A stretch of DNA of 47,602 nt from Deltaproteobacteria bacterium. Lineage in GTDB: Bacteria > Desulfobacterota > Desulfarculia > Adiutricales > Adiutricaceae. The translations under genes were made by a program, and so were the position numbers. Below are positions 25,553 through 35,800 of this stretch, in pieces. The stretch covers positions 1 to 47,602 of the forward strand of contig JAITRL010000277.1 of the NCBI GenBank assembly GCA_031288415.1. Reading direction: 5' to 3'. How positions within the stretch are numbered: position 1 is the stretch's first letter; each line of letters opens with the position of its first letter. The notes below the pieces were generated by a model. The model saw nothing but the letters and a program-made list of their open reading frames with translations, was not told where the DNA came from and searched no databases.

Positions 25553-26044
25553 TCAGCCTTTCCCTCCGGAACCCCTTTCCCTTTTGTAGCGGAAAACGCA
25601 TTTCCCGTCTCCCTGCATGATGGTCTTCTCCCGTTCCAGAGTCACGTCAGGGGCGTAGCCGCGGATGAAGGCCTCATCCCGCAGGCAGGAGATGACCGGG
25701 CCCAGCTCCGCCATGCCGAGCTCTTCGTACATGGAGGCGTAGTCGCAGCGCGTCACCTCGAAGGCGTAGGCCTCATCCGTGAGCTCGAGGACCCTCGTGT
25801 CCAAGGCCCCTCCCGCCGACCAGAGCCCCTGGCGCGCCGCGAAGGTCTTAAGGCCCGGCTTCTCCGTCTCTTGGGCGGCGAGGGCCGCCCCCGCCTCCTC
25901 AGCGGCCTTGCGGATGGAGCGCCCGATGAGTTCCTTGGCCTTTTCGGGGCCGTACTCGTCTTTCAGGACCGCGTAAAAGTGCTTGATTAGCTCCGCTTCC
26001 ATGCGCCTGCGCGCGATGAGCGGCACCTGGGCCTCGCCTTTCAT
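25553..26044 (-). CDS. ATC-hydrolase-like protein (L-2-amino-thiazoline-4-carboxylate hydrolase family)
   Basis: 163 residues. The C-terminal half has the family pattern: CDYASMYEELGMAELGPVIS, then CLRDEAFIRGYAPDVTLEREKTIM and GDGKCVFRYK. The first domain is helical (LIKHFYAVLKDEYGPEKAKE). Named members hydrolyse a thiazoline to S-carbamoyl-cysteine, but most of this large family are uncharacterised, often beside regulators or iron proteins. The usual CDFRY end reads CVFRY here; the cysteines at the CDY, CLRD and KCVF positions are kept. GGGAGG lies about 12 bases before ATG 26044; ATG 14 codons later is an alternative. A terminator upstream at 26161-26211 separates it from desulfoferrodoxin. 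Confidence 0.75.
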   Translation of the reverse strand: MKGEAQVPLIARRRMEAELIKHFYAVLKDEYGPEKAKELIGRSIRKAAEEAGAALAAQETEKPGLKTFAARQGLWSAGGALDTRVLELTDEAYAFEVTRCDYASMYEELGMAELGPVISCLRDEAFIRGYAPDVTLEREKTIMQGDGKCVFRYKRERGSGGKG

Positions 26045-26160
26045 GACTGCAAACGCCTCCCTTTCCCTGCCGCCGCCCCGCCGCGGCGGGGAGAGGCCGG
26101 CAACGCCCCTGGCGCCCGGCCTGCGGCTCGTCCAACGGAAAAACGAAACCCCCCGGCCGC

Positions 26161-26211
26161 AAAAAGGCCTCCGCCGCCAGGGGAATCGCCCCCCTGTGCG
26201 GCGAAGGCCTC
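26161..26211 (-). terminator. Rho-independent terminator of desulfoferrodoxin gene
   Basis: On the minus strand AGGCCTTCGCCGC and CAGGGG pair with CCCCTG and GCGGCGGAGGCCT, with few mismatches, and run into TTTTT (26165-26161). It lies about 95 bases after the desulfoferrodoxin stop. Confidence 0.85.
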
Positions 26212-26304
26212 AGGACGGTCGGTCCGGTCGGGCGCGCGCCCGAAAGAAGCCTTGCCGGGCCGGAAAGCGCCGGCGCCGCGCCGGCGCGGGAAAAATCCCG
26301 GCGG

Positions 26305-26679
26305 CTAGGCCTTCCAGAGGCCGTGGAGGTTGCAGTACTCGCGGGCGACGGCCGGGCCGTCCCCGGTCTTGAAGACCGCCTCCGGGGCCTCGCCGGGCTT
26401 GAGGCGCTTGAGGTAGGTGATGCCGTCCACCGTGAGTTCGATCCACTGGATGTAATGCTTCTCCTCCATGGGGTGAGCGACCGACCCCACCTGGACCTTG
26501 TAGCCGCCGTCCACTTTGGTTACGACGGGCACGTGCTTCTCCTTGGCGCCGTCGGAGGTGTTCTCCTTCAGCGGGATCATCGGGGCGCCGCAACAGTCGG
26601 GGGCGCAGTCGTCGGCGGTCATCACCTTGAGCGTGAGCGAACACTTGGGGCACTTGAATATCTGATCTACGTCGGACAT
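26305..26679 (-). CDS. dfx: Desulfoferrodoxin (superoxide reductase)
   Basis: 124 residues, two domains. Residues 1-37 are the desulforedoxin-like domain with an Fe(Cys)4 site: FKCPKC (C10, C13) and PDCC (C29, C30). Residues 45-124 are the superoxide reductase domain with the Fe(His)4Cys centre: EKHVPV (H49), AHPM (H69), KHYI (H75) and EYCNLHGLW (C116, H119). All ligands are present, so an active 2Fe enzyme that reduces superoxide to hydrogen peroxide without making oxygen is expected, in the cytoplasm of an anaerobe. AAGGAG lies six bases before the ATG. Rubrerythrin, which removes peroxide, lies 293 bases upstream on the same strand; together they form a complete superoxide-to-water path. 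Confidence 0.97.
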   Translation of the reverse strand: MSDVDQIFKCPKCSLTLKVMTADDCAPDCCGAPMIPLKENTSDGAKEKHVPVVTKVDGGYKVQVGSVAHPMEEKHYIQWIELTVDGITYLKRLKPGEAPEAVFKTGDGPAVAREYCNLHGLWKA

Positions 26680-26972
26680 GGCTGGCTCCTTGGGGCAACG
26701 TTGAAGGCGCGGCAGGCGCGCTTAAGGCGCAAGAGACGCGCGGAACGCCCAAGACGCGGAAGGCGCCTCGGGCGCGGAAAACGCTTAAGGGGGAAGGGGC
26801 GCGCGCGGATCGCTTAAGGCGCGGCGGAACCTTCGGACCCGGAAGCCGCGCGGGACGGGGGCGGCGACGCGGGGCGCCTGTCACGCGGGGCCCGTCCAGG
26901 ACCGCGGCCCGGGGCGTAAAGGCGGGCTCGCGCCGCGGCCGTTCTCGGCGCGGAGGCCGGATAGCCGCCTCC

Positions 26973-27548
26973 CTAGAGGCTCCCCAGGACCTCGAAATAC
27001 GCCTTGGCGTGGGCGCAGGCGGGACAGAGATCGGGCGGCTCGGTGCCGTGGTGGATATAGCCGCAGTTGCGGCAGCGCCACGTCGTCTTCTTGGCCTTCT
27101 TGAAGAAGGTGCCCTCCTTGATCTCCTTGAGGTTCTCGAGGAACCTCTTCTCGTGGAACTCCTCGGCCTTGGCTATCGACTCCATCGCCGCCGCGATGGC
27201 GGGGAAGCCCTCGCTCTTCGCGGTCTTCGCGAACTCCGGGTACATGACCGTCCACTCGTAGTTCTCGCCGGCCGCGGCCGAGGCGAGCCAGTCGGTCAGG
27301 CCGCCCTGGATCCCGGCGGGGAACTCGCCCGCTATCTTGGCGGTGCCGCCCTCCAGGAACTTGAAGAGCCTTTTGGCGTGCTCGCACTCCTGGTTGGCCG
27401 TCTCCAGGAAAATGTCCGTCACCTTGACGTAGCCCTCGTTTTTGGCGACGGACGCCGCCATGGTGTACCGGTTGCGGGCCTGGGACTCCCCCGCGAAGGC
27501 CGTGAGCAGGTTGATTTCCGTCTGGGAACCCTTGAGGCTCTTGGTCAT
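26973..27548 (-). CDS. rbr: Rubrerythrin
   Basis: 191 residues from ATG 27548, chosen because AGGAGG lies six bases upstream; two earlier in-frame starts sit on or before that site. The ferritin-like di-iron domain shows AFAGESQARNRY, ETANQECEHAKRLF (ExxH), the GENYEWTVMYPEFAKTA helix and AEEFHEKRF (ExxH). A C-terminal rubredoxin-like Fe(Cys)4 domain follows with CRNCGYIHHG and CPACAHAKAYFEVL. It reduces hydrogen peroxide to water using electrons from rubredoxin or a flavoprotein. The length is standard. The upstream 600 bases hold a strong promoter and a candidate structured RNA, so it may be expressed with a long leader. Confidence 0.96.
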   Translation of the reverse strand: MTKSLKGSQTEINLLTAFAGESQARNRYTMAASVAKNEGYVKVTDIFLETANQECEHAKRLFKFLEGGTAKIAGEFPAGIQGGLTDWLASAAAGENYEWTVMYPEFAKTAKSEGFPAIAAAMESIAKAEEFHEKRFLENLKEIKEGTFFKKAKKTTWRCRNCGYIHHGTEPPDLCPACAHAKAYFEVLGSL

Positions 27549-27930
27549 TGTCATCCTCCTGGCGCGGATCCGCAAGGGAGGCGGGCGCGGGCGCCCGTCA
27601 GCCGTGCCCTTTGCCCTGGCGCGCCTGACCGGGAAGGCTGAAATCGCGCGAACGCCAGCCTCCCCGGAAGATTACGCGTTGAGAGAATGAACCAGGGCTT
27701 GTCCCGTTTGCGGGAATGTCACGATTTCAACCCCCTGGTCCTTCGCCCCTGAAGAAGCTGAGGAAACGTACGCTTTACGGCGCCGGGGCCGCAAAAGGCC
27801 CTCAGCGGCTGTCATGCCCCGCCTGGCCCGTGCCTGCGTCTCGCGAGGAAATTCAAGAGGGTCAGTTCAAGGCGCCGCCGGTTCCGGCCGCCCGAAGCCT
27901 GCCCGGGAAAGCGGAAGCGGCGCTTCCCGC
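27549..27930. other. Spacer upstream of rubrerythrin
   Basis: No gene. It lies between the rubrerythrin start and the terminator-like end of the candidate RNA. No second promoter for rubrerythrin is evident. Confidence 0.4.
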
Positions 27931-28167
27931 AAAAGGGGCTCCCCCGGAGACGTCCGGGAGGGCGCGGCGGGGATGCTCAAATAATGGAGATCGGCCCGGT
28001 CCCTTCAGGCGGGGGAGCCGCGGTCGCCGTTCGGCTCACCCGCGGCCGGATGGCCGCTTCATCCGGGCGGAACCAAAGCGGTTATCCCCTGTCCCGCGCA
28101 AGACCCTGAGGGGGCTGAAGAATTTAGGCAATTAACCCCCGGAAGATCGGGGGTCGCGGCGGGCCGA
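27931..28167 (-). ncRNA. Candidate structured non-coding RNA or long leader
   Basis: A near-consensus promoter (28173-28201) points left and its predicted start, 28166-28167, falls exactly on the first base of UCGGCCCG, which pairs perfectly with CGGGCCGA (27998-27991) 161 bases further on, closing a structure of about 177 bases. Inside are CCCCCG/CGGGGG (near 28150-28133), CCGGAUG/CAUCCGG, and GAGCCG/CGGCUC hairpins. A terminator-like hairpin CUCCCGGA/UCCGGGGGAG followed by CCCCUUUU ends at 27931. No open frame of note lies within. Size and a 5'-3' closing helix recall 6S-like RNAs, but the inner part is branched and I cannot assign a family. The alternative is a 5' leader of rubrerythrin. 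Confidence 0.45.
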
Positions 28168-28431
28168 AAAAAAGTATAGACCGCGCCCCCGGCCTTGTCA
28201 ATTTATGTCCTGGAAACGGCTTCCGCAAACCGGAGGATCCGGCGTTCCCCCGGCGGCCTTGCCTGCCGGGCCGGGAAAGCCCCGCGAAACCGGAGGCGCG
28301 GGCAGAGGAATGCCAGGCCGCGCGCCGAAGCGCCCCGTTAACCGCTGCCGCCTCCCGGATTCGGGCGCCAAGTTATTTCGCTTACGGATCTGACGCGGGC
28401 CCCTCCCCGCTCGGTATCATGAAATTAGCGC
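28168..28431. other. Spacer with promoter, before IS630 remnant
   Basis: Apart from the promoter (28173-28201) nothing is visible. Confidence 0.4.
28173..28201 (-). promoter_or_regulatory. Near-consensus sigma70 promoter, minus strand
   Basis: A perfect TTGACA (28201-28196) and TATACT (28178-28173) are spaced by exactly 17 bases. No coding sequence starts within 600 bases downstream, which is why a non-coding product is suspected. Confidence 0.82.
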
Positions 28432-29520
28432 TTAGTTGCATAAGTCCTTCACAGTGTTCCTGAGCCGGCTGCCCTTCACTTCCCGCTTGCGCCGGACTAA
28501 GGGGCTTGGGGTCCAAGTCATGCGCCTCGAAAAGTCCTTGATCTCCTGCCCCGGCTCTTCCAGGCTATTGAAGCTTCCGCCTCTCGGCGCCTTCCTGGAT
28601 ATAATTCCGAACCGGATCCCCGCCATGTTCAGCCGGCTTGCCGATGCGGGGGCGAGCGGAAGCGCGCGTCGGGATGGGCGGCGGGCCGTTCGCCGCGGTT
28701 CCTGCGCATGCGGCAGCCGTCCATGATCACGTGAACAGGCTGATCCCAAGACACTGAAGAACCGTCATGTCCATGAACCCGGGAACTCGAGGAATTCCGT
28801 CCTTCTCTTTCTCTCGGTCAAAAGAGTCGGCGCAATTCCGGCTTCGCGTCCAAAGCCGCGGACATGTTTACGGCGCCGCGACGAACGCATGCGCCTCCAT
28901 GCCCCTGAACCGTCTTTCCGGCGGTTGTCCTCGCATGGCCCGCGGAACGCTCAAGAGCCTGCATGCCGGGTTTCCCGTCCATGCCAAGGAGACGGCCTCT
29001 TCCGGCGGATTAAGACATGACCCGGCCGCGTCGGCGGCTTTTCCGGAAAATCGGGATCTTCGCTTGCGCGCCGGCCCCGCTTCTTCCGGAGCCATGTTCC
29101 TTCGGCCCTCAAACCGCGGCGCGCCTTGTCGTCGGGCATGTTCAAAGCCTTTGACGACGCCTTTCCGTCTCATGACGCCTGTACCTTGGGCGCGGACTCC
29201 TCCGGCCTCCAAAGAACTGCGTTCCTTGTCTCGACGGGATCATGCCTCGGAGGCTTGCCGGAGCGGGGGCGGCCGCTGGGGCCTTAGGGCCCTTCGCCTA
29301 TGAACCGCCTCCTCCGTTTTCCGACAGTGAAAACGGTAATCCCCAGCCTGGCGGCTATGGCGACGTCGGATTCCCAGCCTGCCGCCGTCAGGATAATCCG
29401 GGCCCTCCGGGCCGTTACGGCCTCAAAGGTTCTGCTGTTCGCCCGGCCCCTGAGAACGGCGGCTTCTTCCTCGTTAAAGCCGGGTTTTTCGGCTGTCCGT
29501 GGCATAGGTCCCCTCCGCAC
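28432..29520 (-). pseudogene. Decayed IS630-family transposase (copy 1)
   Basis: Read on the minus strand, 29520-29287 encodes an intact N-terminal helix-turn-helix (FNEEEAAVLRGRANSRTFEA, VTARRARIILTAAG, IAARLGITVFTVGKRRRRF) typical of IS630/Tc1-like transposases. The middle is recognisable only across several frames (DPDFPEK, AADAAGSCLNPPEEAVSLA, MEAHAFVAAP). The C-terminus (from about 28700) is in one frame again: the block LAPASASRLN equals the family SASWLN, then IRFGIISRKAPRGGSFNSLE, and it ends at TAA 28432. Catalytic Asp positions are lost or frameshifted, so it is inactive. The last about 440 bases match a second copy at 44217-44650. I could not define terminal repeats with confidence. 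Confidence 0.82.
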
Positions 29521-29858
29521 GCCACAGAGTGCATAATATTATACGAATTATTGCAGCTATGCACTAGGTCCTGCCTACGCGTCGCAAGCGGCCAAATCCT
29601 TTAATCAGCGTCCAGGCTCGGAAGTCCCATTTCAGGGAAATCCGCAAGCCGCGCCTCAACCCGCCGGCAAAAGACAACCGCCCGCGCCTCGCCGTTCCTC
29701 CGGGAAGAGGCGCGCAAAATCCCCCCTCCTCCCGGCGCGGGAAAGCCGGGAAGACGGGTGCCTTTGCCGTCAGCCCCGGCCGCGCCGCCGCCTTCCGGCC
29801 CGGGGAGCCCCGAAGCTGCCCCAGGCCTGAAGCTCCGCCCTCCCCGTCTGCCTTCAGG
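29521..29858. other. Spacer
   Basis: A short AT-rich stretch (29532-29556) with TATAAT on the minus strand is probably the old promoter or end of the IS630 element; GTGCATA/TATGCAC (29529-29535/29558-29564) is a seven-base inverted repeat there. The rest is GC-rich and empty. Confidence 0.4.
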
Positions 29859-32800
29859 CTACTTGATCACCGTGACGGTGAGGCCCGACCCGCGGCCGTA
29901 GTTCTCGGGATTGTACATCTCCTCGGCATAGGTTCCGGGCAGCATGTACGTCCCCGGGGTCACCGGGCGCGCGAGGTAGTTGAAGGTGTACACTCCCGGG
30001 CTGACGCGGTCAGCGTACAATCTGACGCATTCAGGGCGGATCTCCCGGTAGTCGTACCACTTCCAGAAGGCTATCCAGGGGTCGCTGGCGGAAGGGTCTT
30101 CGGCCAAAAGCTCCGCCAGGCGGGGGTTCTGGTCCTTGAGCGAAAAATCCACGGGCTCCAGGCCGGCGGGCACCGGGTCTTCCACGACCAGGTTGTAGCG
30201 CTCCACCGTGGTCATCAGGGTCACCGTCACCTTGACGAGTTCACCCCGGCGGAACAGGGACTCGCCTGCGGGCCCCGGCTCGGGGAGCATCCGCTGAAAG
30301 ACCCTGGTTACGGTGATGCCGTGCTCGTTTTTGGGCGAGAGATCCGGGACCTTGGGCGCCCAGCTCAGGCGCTGGAAGGCCCAGAGCTTGCCCCGGCCGG
30401 TGATCTCTAAAGAGGGGGCCTGCCCGCCCGCAAGAAGGCTCATGGCGATTTCCGTCTCCAGCGACGGGGAGGAAAACGAGTCGAGCTTGCCCTCCAGGAT
30501 CGGCTCGGCCCCCATGAGCACCTTCACCGCCAGGTCCAGGGGGCTAGGGTCCGCGGGAGCAGGCTTTCCCGGAGAGCCGGAAGCCACGTTAGCCAAGGGG
30601 TCAGGGTCGGCCTCCCGCGCGAGCCTCGCGGCCTCCCGCTCGGCGTCCCTGGCGAGCAGCGCCTCGGCCTTTTCCCTGGCCTCCAGCCAGTTCCAGACGC
30701 CGCGCAGGACCGTGACCGTGCGGTTGGTGCTGCCGTAGGCCCCTCCGGCATCGCCCGAGACCACTCCCATGAGAAGCTGAGGGATCAGCTCGTGGTGGGG
30801 GGCGGCCTCGGTGAGGGCCAGCAGGGCCGCGGCGGAAAGGTCTCTTTCCCCCGCCAGCCACAGCGCCTGTTCAGTCTGGGTCCCGGCGTCCTTGATCCGG
30901 GCGGTGATCCCGGAAAGCTCCACCTCGGAGGCCACCGACGGGATCAGCTCCAAGAGCTGCCCGGTGCGGGTCCGGGAGAGCGGCACGGCCGCTGCGGCCC
31001 GCAGGAGGTAGATTCTCTCGGCCAGCCTGAGGCCCGCGCGCTTCTGGTAGAACTGCTCGATCTCGGCCTCCAGGGGCCGGCCGGCCCTGGCCATGGCGCC
31101 CAGGACGTAAAGCCTCCGCGCGCCGGTGAGTGACCAGCCTTCGGCCTTGCCCTCATCCGTGAGGCACCAGGCGAGGTATTCCAGGGCATAGCTGACGATG
31201 CCCTCGGGGACTTTAAAGCCCGCCTCCCGGGCCTCCCTGACGAAGTCGAGCACCCAGGCGGTGAGGACCGGGGAACGCCTTTCCCAGTCCCCCCCAGGCC
31301 AGAGCGTGAAGCCCCCGCCCAACTGGCTGGAGGCGATGAGCCTGATCTGGCTTTCCACCCGCTTGCGCAGCTCGGCCTCGCGCTCCGGGGAGACTGGCCT
31401 GACCTGCTTGAGCCTGAGCTCGTAGACGGCTCCTGCGGCGCGGGAGGTGCTCTGCTCCAGGCAGACGTAGGGGTAGCGCTCCAGGGCCTCGAAGGGGGCG
31501 GAGAGCGTGCCGGTGATGCCCGGCGAGAAAGTGAGCAGGAGCCCGCCCCGGCCGGGGTCGGCGCCGTCGGGGATCTTCAGGGCCGGCATGGGGTAGCCCT
31601 CCCCCGCCTCCTTGAAGGAGGCCTCGGTCAGCTCCCGCCCGGCATAGCCTGCGGGGATCGAGAACATGGACAGGTCGCGGGACTCCCCCGAGGCCGCGTC
31701 GAAGCCCGCGGAGACCTCACCCGGGGCGGTCGCCCGGGCCCTGAAGGACACCTCGACGCTCTCTCCGGGAACGACGCTCACGGTCTTGACGGGGCCCTCC
31801 AGGAGCTCCAGGCCCGCAAGCGGGCTGATCTCCACCCGGGCCTCGCGGGGGGCCGGAGGCGCGGCGGCCGCCTGAGCGCCGTCCGCGGCCGCGCCTGGGG
31901 CGCCGGCCGCCGCGCCGGCGGGCCCGGCGGCGGGCCTGTCAAGCACGGAGACTATGGCCGAGGCCGCGAACTCGTCCCCGACCGTCAGGTGGTTGGGGAG
32001 CGAGGCGCGCAGTATGAGATCCTGGGTGACGGTGAGGGCCCCCTCCCCGGTGCCGGTCCTGCGGCCCTCGCCGGTGGCCACGGCGTAGATCTTGAAAGAG
32101 GTGAGGCTGTCGGGCAGGGTGAAGGCGGCCTCGGCCTCGCCGCCCGAATCCAGCTTGACGGCGGGGTCAAAGAACGCCACGGTCCTGAAGTCCTTGCGCA
32201 CGGACTGGTCCTCGCCGGCCGCGTAGCCGCCTCCTCCGGAGGGGCTTGGGCTGCCGCCCTTGTTGGCCCAGTCTACCCTGCCGTTCACGGCCGAGATGGA
32301 TCCCGCGGTCTGCACGCGGAGCGGCAGAATCTTCCAGAGTTCCGACTCGGGATGGAAAGGGGCGTCCCCGCCCACCTGGATAAGCCCCGCGTCGACGACG
32401 GCCAGGGCCACCTCGGCATCCGAAAAGGGGTTCCCCTGGGCGTCGGTGACCTTGACCTTCACGGAGGCCTGCCCCCCGGGCCGGAACTCGGGCGCGGAGG
32501 GGGCGACCTCCACCTTGAGGCTGTAACGGTCGGAGCGCACGTTGAGGACCGCGTACCCGGTCCGGAACGAGGGCCGCCCCAGGTCGGCGCCGTCCTTGCC
32601 CGAGGGCCGGGAGACGCGTCCCCGGACCAGGGTCACGGAGGCGAACACGGCAGGGGCGTCGTCCTCTCCCAAGGGGATCTCTAGCACCGGGGCCCCCCCT
32701 TCCAGGTCAAAGACCCGGGCCTCGCGGATGCCGGCGCGCTCGACCGTGAGAAGGCCGTGCCCTTCCTTGAAAGGGCTTTTCACGATAAGCCTGGCCGTGT

Positions 32801-35800
32801 CGCCCGGCTTGTACTCGGGCCGGTCCGGCTGGATCTCCAGGCGGTCCCCGTTGGAGGAGGGCCACTCCGCCGGCCCGCCCCCGAAGACGTACAGGTCGAC
32901 CGCGGCCATGTTGGCGCGGCCCTGGTCATCCGTCACCTCGGCCAGGATGTAATGGTACCCGGACCTTTGGGGGGTAAGCTCGGCCTCGGCGGGAGCCTCG
33001 GAGCTGGTGAGCTCCGTCTCGGCGACCTTCTCGTCGGTGAAGCTGGAGACCATGCCGTAAGCCCCGCCCGGGGTCATGCGCCGGGAGGTGGTCCAGCTCC
33101 TCCGGACCAGGGAGAGCCTCACCTTCACGCCGGCCTTGACCGTGCCGTCCAGGGCGGCCACGACCGCCGAGAACCTGGCCCCCTCCCCGGCCCTGGCAAA
33201 AAAGTCCTGGTTGCTGAGCCCCACGTAAAGCGAGGCGGGATGGGACATGAAGGTCTCGGCCTTGTACACCGGCCGCGAGTCGGCATCCTGGACCGTCGCC
33301 GAAGCCGTCCAAGTCATGGGGGCGGGAGGGAAGCCTTGGGGGATCTCGGCCTCGAAGAGCGCGGCCCCGTCACGGGACACGGGCGCCTTGGCCGAGGCCG
33401 CCGTGCCGGGGGGGATCACGTCCGCGACCCAGCCGCCCTCCCCGTCCTTTTCCAGGGCCGTCGGGGCGGTGAAGCTCCAGCGGGCGGGAAAGCCCGGGGG
33501 CGCGAAATCCCATTTAGCCTCGTAGCCCAGGGAGAACTCGGCCTCTCCAGAGGCCAGGGGGGCCCCGTAGTGGTAGGTCCCCTTGGCGGCGAGCTTCAGC
33601 CTGTCTCCCGGATAGGCCTCACGGGGAATCCCCTCGAAAGACAGATCGAAGGCGGGCGGGCGGTAGAACCCCACCTTGAAGCCCCCGGCCGGGACCGCAT
33701 CGGGGTCCCGGCCGTACGCGCGCAGGTCGGAGGGGTTCCGGCCCTTTTCCGGCGCGAGGTCCAGGAGCACCTGGTAGTAGCCGTGCCTGGCGTCCTTGGG
33801 GAGGGCGTAGTCGAAGGAGAAGGTCCCGTAAGGCCCCTGCTCGAGGGTCACGTCGTGGACCCAGTCATCTCCGGGAGCCTGGATGAGGGCCCGCACCGGC
33901 CCCGGGCGCAGGGGCCGGTCGGTGTCCCCCTCCGCCCTGGCGATGACCTTGAGGCGCGCGGTCTCCCCCGGCTTGTAGATGGGCTGGGAGGCGACGAGGA
34001 ACGTCCGGAACCTGTCGGCGTCCAAGGGGCTACGGTAAGCCTGGTAATCAAGCCCCGCCTCCCAGGGCGAGAACCCGGATCCCCACTCCACGCTCCAGAA
34101 GACGCGGTCGACCGCGTCGGAGGCGACGAAGTAGAGCGGCAGGCTCTCGCCGCCGTCCGAGCCCGGGCAGGGGTTCCCCTCCAGGAGTTCTTTGGCCCCC
34201 GGAATCCGCGCCAGTCCATCCTCCCCGGTCTCGCCTTGCCACAGGGCCCTGCCCTGGCAGTCCAGCACGCTCACGGCGGCTCCCGGCTCCGGCCGGCCCG
34301 TGGACAGCCGGGTGACCCACGCCAGCGAGCCCGACAGGCCTGCCTTTACCGTGAGGGCCAGATCCGTCACCTGGAAGAAGCTGAGCTGCTCGCCGCCTCC
34401 GGCCCCCGCGAGCAGCACCCCGCGCTTCTCGCTTCCCTGGAAGAGGGCCTGGAGATCCAGTATCTCGGTCGCGGGCTGCCGGGAAGTGTCCCCGGAAGGC
34501 TTGAGGGTCAGGGAGTATCCGCCGCGCCCCCCTGACAAGGCCGCGTCGGCCCATTTCTTGGCCGCTTCCGGGTAGTATCCGAAGGGGCCGGTGCCGAAGT
34601 CGAAGTACCTGAGCTCGCCTTGGGAAAAGAGCCCGGCCGCCTCCGAATCCGTAAGGATTCGCCCGAAGGCCTTGACTTCCGGCATGTTGCGGATGCGCAC
34701 GGGCACCTGTGGGGCCAGCGCGCTCTCCAGGACCCCGTCAGGGGGCAGGATGGCCGCGAAGGGCTTAAAGGCGCCGGTCCGGACCTGAAAGACCCGGTCC
34801 TCCTGGAGGGTCTGGCCGTAGATGTCCGGCAGGCCCTTTTTCAAGGTGAAGGTGTACCGGGCGTTCGCCAGGAAAGGGCTCCACAGGTACAGCCAGCTCT
34901 GGGGCTCCTCGTTTTCCCCGGCCTGGCCTGAGCCGTCCGCGGAGGCGGAACCGCCCGCCTCAGGGCCCGCCGGGCCATCCGGGGCGGCTTCCGCCCGGCC
35001 GGCGCCTGAGGAAGCCTGGGCCGCCTCCGCCCAGATTCTCTTGAGCTCGGTCAGGGAGGGGACGGGCGGGTCGACCTCGACGAAGGCCAGGACCTTGGAG
35101 AGGCGCACGGGGTTGGAGAAGGAGATGCCCACGGCGTCCGAGTCAGGCTCCTCCATGTAGCCTTCCTGGGGGATCTCGAGCGTTGCCGCGAGCGGGCCGT
35201 AAGTGCGGCCGCTCGCCGCCGTGAAGTCCTCCTCCAGCGGGGGGACCGACACCAGGATCCGCGCTCCTTTCTCTATGATCAGCCGGTACTCGGTGTCGCG
35301 GGGCAGAGGCTCCCTGGCCGCGGCCTGGAGCCGGCGGACCCGGCCCAGGGCGTCGGCGGCGCCCTGAGGCACGGCCCATACGGCGGGGACTTTGGCGGCG
35401 GCCCCTTCCGGGCCGTGCGCGAAGAAGGTCTTCCCCTGCAGAAGGGAAGGATCCACCGGCTGGTTGAAGGTCACGGTAAAGACCGGTTTAAGGGCCTCCT
35501 CGACGGTGGCGGGCCTCTCTTCCCAAGTGTTCTCGACCTTGAGGGCGGGCAGCGTGAAGGTCTCCTCCAGCGGCTCGCCGCCCAGGACCGCGCCGCTCAG
35601 GGACCTCACCTCGGGGGAGAGGCGCATCTTCACCGTCAGGCACCCCTGGGCGGGGGCATCGGGCACGAAGGCCAGCGTGAACTGGTTAAGCCACAGGACC
35701 TTGCCGGGAAGCGGCGGATCGAGGGTCAGGAGCGACTGATCGACGTCCTCGAAGTCCCCCAGGGCCGCCATGGGCTGGTTGAACATGACCGCCGCCTGCG

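Noticed and set aside
27549-28167. tmRNA or RNase P RNA in the rubrerythrin upstream region
   Set aside because: No tRNA-like ends with TTCGA loop and CCA, no tag-peptide frame, and none of the conserved RNase P segments is visible.
28868-29212. Separate small minus-strand gene of 114 residues
   Set aside because: Its translation aligns piecewise, across frames, with the middle of an IS630 transposase; it is part of the pseudogene.
32757-34535. Long plus-strand open frame of 592 codons inside the macroglobulin gene
   Set aside because: Antisense to a coherent multi-domain protein with a conserved thioester; no motif of its own.
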